The notes beneath the pieces are model-generated. The model worked only from the letters and a program-made list of their open reading frames with translations. It ran no database searches and was not told the origin of the DNA. Below, in pieces: positions 57,895-64,000 of a stretch of DNA of 64,000 nt (the first letter of the stretch is position 1; every line of letters begins with the position of its first letter). This DNA comes from Apoda limacodes. Taxonomy: Eukaryota; Arthropoda; Insecta; Lepidoptera; Limacodidae. The translations under genes were made by a program, and so were the position numbers. The stretch lies in NCBI GenBank assembly GCA_946406115.1, contig OX291553.1:12591001-12655000 (forward strand), read 5' to 3'.

Positions 57895-60590
57895 TAATAA
57901 TTAACTTTAGGTTTCTTGCATAAACTGATACTAATTTGACGCACAAAACCCTACTATAAACAATTATTTAAAATTAAAACCCAACACGAAAGCCTATGAA
58001 GGAGAGTGATAAGGTTCATTCAATTTTAAAAATGCAAGTTATTTACTAAAACGAAAAGAAAATTTGTACGAAGCGATACTAGCTAATTAATTTTACAATT
58101 AATTAATTAATAAATTAATTTTTTTATTTATACAAGACTAACTGTCTTAGGGTAATTAATTTAAGTTAAGTTGATTTTAAACCTACATTTATTTGGTTAA
58201 AAAAAAAATTTTCATACGAAAAGAAGTTTATTAATTTCGATTAATAAAATGAATTTTTTTAAAGAAATAATATTGCCTTCTGTGAACAAAATATGTCCAA
58301 AAGAGTTGGATTTCTTTACTGAATGCAAATTATTTTGGTGAAAAAGAACTTGAAAGCTCTTCTTTCTCCGTGTACATACCCCTAATTCCATAATATACAA
58401 ACCCTTTCAAAAACAAAGTGAACTGTGTACCTATGTTTAATAAAATCAAATGGAAGTTTCTTCCCGAACACTTTTGATTTTGATCAAAATCAAAATAGAA
58501 TTAATATTATTTAAAAAGGAAGAGTAAGATATTTCTGTATACATACCTACAAACTGTTTACATAAAAATATTCTAAGGCCTAAACTATATAAAGAAATCA
58601 CAATGAAGTAGGCAATCAAAATTAAAAACCTTTTCACAAGCTAATATGGCAAAGTAAATAGTTTGTATTGAAAAACCAATAAAGAAGTAGAAAATCCTGC
58701 CTTTTTATGTAAGAAAAAAATAAATTAATACTTTTTTTAATAAATAACATAAGTAACACTTTTACATACGTATTAAAATTTTAACTTTAAATTGTAAACG
58801 GAATAGCAGAACGAGAATCGTGTACGACCTACTTCCCCCTCTACGTTTCCCCCCCACAACGGTCACCAGACCAGATTTAGCTCCACACATTTCATTCTGT
58901 GGGTCAGTGGACGAAAGTGTTACCAAATTTTGCTTTCAACGACCAAGCCGGTTGACCAGTGACGAACGAAATCCAAATAGAAAGTAATAGTTCAACGACT
59001 TTTGATTCATTAATTTTAATTACATTAAATATAATTAGGCAACCAATGATGCAACCCTACCGCTTAAACGATAGGCGGGTTCATTGTTGCCTTTTTTTAC
59101 CGTATATTCTTTTTTTTCTAATTTAACAACAAATTTGGCAACACCATACATTCATAATTGTGTATTGACCTGACCACGGACGGCATTATTTTGATGACAG
59201 CAATGATTGACATAAGTCATGCGGTTACAACACATTAGTGACTTCGTAACTTAGCCATTAAAAAATTGACATAAAAAGTCGCCAGAAAAAGTAACAAGTA
59301 CCTGTGTACACACACACACAACAAAAACAAAAATTAATTGAAAAAATTATAAAGTTCCTACTAAAACACCTAATATGTCAAGGGTCTAAAATAAACTATT
59401 TCGAGGGACAAAGTGAAACATTAATCAATGAATATGTTATGCTTAGGTAATATGATGCAAATACGATTTATAAATGAAAAATATAGCCTCAAGGTCGACT
59501 TCCTATAGCCGTTAACCCAACCTCCAAAAAACTGAGAGTAATGACAAGACATAGTGAGTTATAGATGTTTCAGGGCTTGTAGATAAAAAATAGTTTTATA
59601 TTACATTTTATTAGGCAAATTTTGTTGAGATTTAGCTATAGTTTCTAGCCAAAACCCAAATAAATTAAAAATATATGGCCTTGTTATCGGTCAACTACTT
59701 TCCCGGCCTTGGCCGAGAAAGTTTATTTTTCTGGATAGTTTTAAGATAAAAAGTACGTACAATAAATTTATAGCTTTGCCACCGCCTATTAAAAGAGCGC
59801 CGACTTTTTCTTTTTATTTTGATATGGTGATAAAGTGTCAGGATCTTGTAGATGCAGAAAAAAATTGCAACAAACGAGGTAGGCTTAAATTAAAAAAAAG
59901 TTATTATGTACAATGATTTAGAATTATAAAATACAGTTTCACAAATTTTTCACTAGTTTGTAGTATAATAATATACTTTATATTTTTTTACATTTAGCAA
60001 AACCCTATAACTTTAGCTACATTTATTTAAGAATCGCTGTGGTACCTACTTAAGGCCCCATATACTGCAGACTACCGCTAACACTATTGAGTATTTTAAA
60101 TTTTTTCACTTTTTTAAAATACGCTTTTTACGAAGAAATTACATATAATTATATTAATATCTAGTGGCAGCGCTAATGGGCACTATATATAAGACAACTA
60201 CACAAACTAAGGTTAAGTTATATCTTATACAAAATATTTAGGAGCAAAGTCGTTAACGTAGTGCCATATAAAAGACTTCAACGAGATGTGGTACGACGAG
60301 ACACCGAGTGAAATCCAACAACACACGCTTATGTTGAACTGACCGACACCTAATTGCTAATTCTTGCAAATAGGTAATGACATTTCTTTTTAATATAACT
60401 GAACATTACTTTCCCTGTCTATATTAAATGAATACTATTTATATACTAACGCGAATGCTTCTACTGTATGAAATTATGAGCATTTCCACTTTTATTTAAG
60501 GCGCATATAGCAGCTATGTAGCGCCGCCCTAATTTAATTTTTGGTTATTTAAAAAGGCGTTTTTTAAAAATGTACTACTTAGAAATTATT
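57895..60590. other. AT-rich stretch, nothing recognised
   Basis: Short repeated AT motifs such as TTAATTAATTAATAAATTAA (about 58098-58118) and a C-rich patch (58833-58860) are seen. No coding or mobile element can be supported. Confidence 0.5.
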
Positions 60591-60596
60591 ACTCAA

Positions 60597-60745
60597 GTCA
60601 TAAGCTATATAAAAAACTTTTTGTATTGTTTTAGAAATGTCTGAGTTTTATTTAACTTTTTTGCTAAAAGTGGCCTATTCTAGCAAAAAAGTTAAATAAA
60701 GCTCATAGATGTGTTACAGAAACAATACAAAATATATCTTATGAC
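60597..60745. mobile_element. Imperfect foldback element
   Basis: Arms 60597-60665 and 60681-60745 are reverse complements with several mismatches; the best-kept parts are TTTAACTTTTTTGCTA / TAGCAAAAAAGTTAAA and TTGTATTGTTT / AAACAATACAA. The spacer is short (about 15 nt). Confidence 0.65.
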
Positions 60746-62168
60746 TAGTGTAAAAAATTCTAAGGTTTGTTTGCATTAACGTCAAAGTTATGACGGTAAC
60801 CAGTCGCCAAAAATAGAAGGGAGAAATTTCTATCGTCAGCTATTTTACGCACATAGCTCTATGAAGAAGGGAGGGTTATTATCATTATTCTACAAACTAG
60901 TAACAAATTTAAAAACACTTACATAACATGTGTTGCCACAGAAAAATATGACCTAGGCATATGAATATGGTTTTCTGTTCTGATAATTTTTACGCAAGTA
61001 TTAAGTATACGTTTTGGCATATATACGTAATTATCTTCTGCAGATGTAAATAATTCGACAAGACATAAAATTTTAGATAAACTAACCTTAGGTTTGTCCG
61101 TTATGGAGTACTTTTTGCTTAATTTAAGGCTTTTTTGGATTTTTTTAGTGGTGTGGACAAATCAAATACTGTAGGGATACAAAAAGGACTTTCACTGCTG
61201 TCACTGTCATGTAGCACACTATACTTTTTACATTACGAACTAGAGCTGCAGACGCGGGCAACGGTTATAGTCATACGTATGTATGATAAGCTGATAATTC
61301 CTGCAGCACGATATACAAGTTTTTTTACGTTACTATGTTAGCATTTATTTTTATTCTTGTTAGATCCGTAATCGCAGAAAACGAATTTAGCAAGTACAAC
61401 CTTTATACATTATAAAGGTCACCAGAATAGCTACTCTTATTGCCAGAATACTTTATTTCTTTTAATGTGTAATAAAGGTACTTGCCAGTGATCACTTACA
61501 ATCTTCAAGAACCTAAAATTTTTATACCAATGTCGCTATTAAAGTAATTATGAGTTAAAGAAAGACATTTGTTGAGCATTTCAGTTTAAATAGAACACAG
61601 AAAAAGTGGTTAAACAAACCCAACTACAGAACTAGTGGTTTCTAACAATGATCGAAACCGGCCCGCGGTCAGATGCCAGTTTAGGACTATAACTTAAAAC
61701 CGGAAATAGAAACCGACTGAACGCGCTCGTGCAAGATGTGTTCTTGCAAAGCCAACGCAAAGTTTAATTATCCACTTTCTACTAATTCTCTTAGTATCAG
61801 GAATTTTTATTTTTCTAATCGTTCCTTGGCAGACTTTCTTTTTGTCCCTTTATATCGTTCTAAGAAAAAAGCATATTATTAGCATTAACTTGTGCAAATT
61901 GCAAATGTTAAATTTTTATTATATCACAAAAAAAAAACAGAAAGAGATACAAAAAACAGAAGTTTTTTTTTGGTTATGCTGAACAGCAATTATTGCGAAA
62001 ACTTATCAAAATCTGTATTCGATGTGTATGTATCTGTATCCGTTAGCAAGCTCTGTATCTGTTAGATTAAAACTTGAGCGGTTTAGTCAATTTGATTAGT
62101 ATAACAATACTAGTATCGTCGTATTATCTAAAACAATAATCGTATTTATTAAAATCTAATTACTACGA

Positions 62169-62442
62169 TTATAAATTAAGCTGTACTGGACGGTCTTTGA
62201 TAGTGATACTTAAATAAGATACTTATTAAATTATCTAAACTGCTTAATTTATAATCTAACAAATACGATTATAATTTAAGCTGTAGGTACTGGGCGGTCT
62301 TTGATAGTGATACAAAAGATACTAATCAAATTTATCAAAATAATCAATTATTATAAATTTAAGCTGTTTAAGTAGATAATTTGATTAGTACCTATCTATC
62401 TGTATCACAATTAAAATCCGTCCAGTACAGCTTAGATTATAA
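62169..62442. mobile_element. Foldback-type element with ~25-bp inverted ends and internal duplication
   Basis: The left end TTATAAATTAAGCTGTACTG(GACGG) at 62169-62193 is the complement of the right end at 62418-62442 with two mismatches. A tandem copy of the left end plus 'gtctttgatagtgatac' recurs at about 62264-62313. It has the structure of foldback or MITE elements. No coding capacity. Confidence 0.6.
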
Positions 62443-62629
62443 CATTAGCTGTCATTTTATGAATTGAGCTGTATCAAACATTTGCGTTTTATGCATTACC
62501 AGCAGTGATCGCCTACGTATGCTTCGAGATTTAACCGAATTCCTTAATATGACGAAGTTATATTAAATATTAAGCTAGTTTTTATCCACTTGCAGACGTG
62601 TATGTAAATAAGAATCTAAGAATCTACGT

Positions 62630-62870
62630 TGACTACATATGGTAAATGCCCAACGAAAACCTAGATATCCAAAACGACAAAATATTACTAATATTTCATC
62701 AAAAAACATATGGATTATGATGGGCCAACGAGCAAAACGCAGGAAGGTCAAATATAGAAAGAAAAGATCTGAGGAACAAACAGACAAACAAACAAAAATG
62801 ATAAACAATGTCTGGAACTACATCAGTATGTTACATAGTCTTATTTTTTACATTTTTACAATGTAATTAA
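62630..62870. other. Overlapping open frames, unassigned
   Basis: A plus frame (62639-62866) is Lys/Arg-rich, with QRAKRRKVKYRKKRSEEQTD. The minus frame (62575-62808) is hydrophobic. The basic composition alone does not identify a protein, and no splice context is visible. Confidence 0.2.
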
Positions 62871-63589
62871 CTAGTGGTTACACCCTCTCCGGTTGCTTAA
62901 ATTCCGGTATCATAATTCCATTCCCATACCGGGATACCAGGGAATCCACTACAATTTTAAGGTCCCATAAATCGACTCATTAACCCTTTTTGTAACACAT
63001 TCTAAAGAATAATCAGGTTTGGACCAATAAGAAAACAACTTAAGAATGAGGTAAGGGCCGTTATTCAAAAACAGGTTCCTAAAGAGCACCGCCGAACGAT
63101 AACTGTGGATAACCTCTTTCCTTCGAGGTGAAATGCCATAAATTCATTACACCAAGTATAAATCGTAAGCATTACTTTCAATAAGACGGAGGCGTTAATA
63201 CAATAGGTATCGAATAGTCGATAGCTCTCTCAGGAGAAAACAAATATACGAATATCTATGTGCTAGGAATAGTTTTCACTGTCAATTAACATTTACGCCA
63301 ACGTAAAACATAGCCTAAACACACATGGGTGATAATAGGCTATTAGGGTTATTTATGTCATCAATGTCAGAAGGTATGTGACACCACTTTATCTATCTAT
63401 GATGCTGTTATCCCCGCCATAGCACGGCTGCGCTGGTCATAGCTGTGTTTTAGGATTGGATAGCATATGCAAACAAGGTATTCCAACTATGGCTCCAAGG
63501 AACAGCTGGTAGTTGCAGAAATATTCTTTTACGTTTTATAAGAGCGCAGCTTATCGCCTGCATTGAATACTTGATTGCCTATTAATCAA

Positions 63590-63868
63590 TCCTACTAATA
63601 TTTGAAATATGAAATTTTGGATGTTTGTTACTCAATCACGCTTCAGCCACTGAGGGTTTCGGGATGAAACTTGGCACACATATAGTTTAGGTCCTGGAAT
63701 AGAACATAGGCTACTTTTTCATAACGGAAATTTTAAAAGTTCCCACGGGAATAATTTATACCGAATTCCACTTTAACGAACTATAGCTGCAGCTATAGAA
63801 GGAGTTACCGTAAGAATACCCCACCGATAACAAAATTTAGGGCGGCCGGAGCTGCTGGCAAAAGCTAG
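63590..63868 (+). mobile_element. Helitron-like (Lep1-type) element, nearly complete
   Basis: It starts TCCTACTAATATTTGAAATA after a host A and contains 'gtttgttactcaatcacgcttcagccactgaggg', 'gatgaaacttggcacacatatagtttag' and 'cataggctac'. It ends 'gggcggccggagctgctggcaaaagctag' before T. TC start and CTAG end with A and T flanks are the Helitron signature. Confidence 0.7.
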
Positions 63869-64000
63869 TTATATATAAATACAAGTTAGTAACACTAGAG
63901 AAAGCCGCCTTATATAGCGATAGCAAGAGCGTTGTCTACTGCGCAAAGCTTTGAAAGCATTCATAGATTTTATCGCGTATCATCAAGTCTAGCTTATATA

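Noticed and set aside
1..64000. CRISPR arrays, bacterial operons or phage modules
   Set aside because: None of the short tandem arrays has the repeat-spacer pattern; the genes have introns and the repeats are those of an insect genome.

Overview
This is AT-rich, intron-bearing animal DNA. The transposon set (tRNA-like SINEs, CR1/jockey-type LINE fragments, short Helitron-like elements ending in CTAG, 5S-related SINEs) and the insect-like exons point to a moth or butterfly. That assignment is an inference from repeat types and gene content; no species marker was found. Most of the window is intron, intergenic DNA and degraded mobile elements.

Two cellular genes can be supported, both on the minus strand and both represented only by their 3' parts. 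(1) From 11154 to 19782 six exons join in consistent phase. They encode the last ~416 residues of an unrecognised charged coiled-coil protein with two tryptophan/glycine-rich motifs (YEPWGRAGGGAPN and MEGPWGKPGPGG) and an acidic-then-basic low-complexity tail. (2) From 35085 to 42129 four exons encode the last 212 residues of decaprenyl/solanesyl diphosphate synthase subunit 1 (PDSS1, called qless in flies), the ubiquinone side-chain synthase, including the second aspartate-rich motif DDLLD and the stop codon. The exons carrying the first aspartate-rich motif were not found and probably lie further upstream, perhaps beyond 64000.

Layout: 1-3300, nested DNA transposon and Helitron-like debris, including a hAT-like element with an 8-bp target duplication. 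3700-10900, a palindromic element, two broken LINEs back to back, a SINE and another palindrome. 11150-19800, the coiled-coil gene, with a Harbinger-like MITE, 5S-related DNA, LINE and satellite repeats in its introns. 19800-35000, a repeat-rich gene desert. 35085-42129, PDSS1, followed upstream by a LINE in the same orientation. 44800-64000, MITEs, LINE 3' ends, minisatellites, a possible Tc1-like remnant and several unexplained GC-rich islands.

No CRISPR array, operon, rRNA array, intact tRNA gene or coherent new multi-gene system was seen. The most interesting items are several transposon families with readable boundaries, a 5S-derived SINE family, a ~700-bp repeat present once in an intron of each gene, and the unnamed coiled-coil gene.
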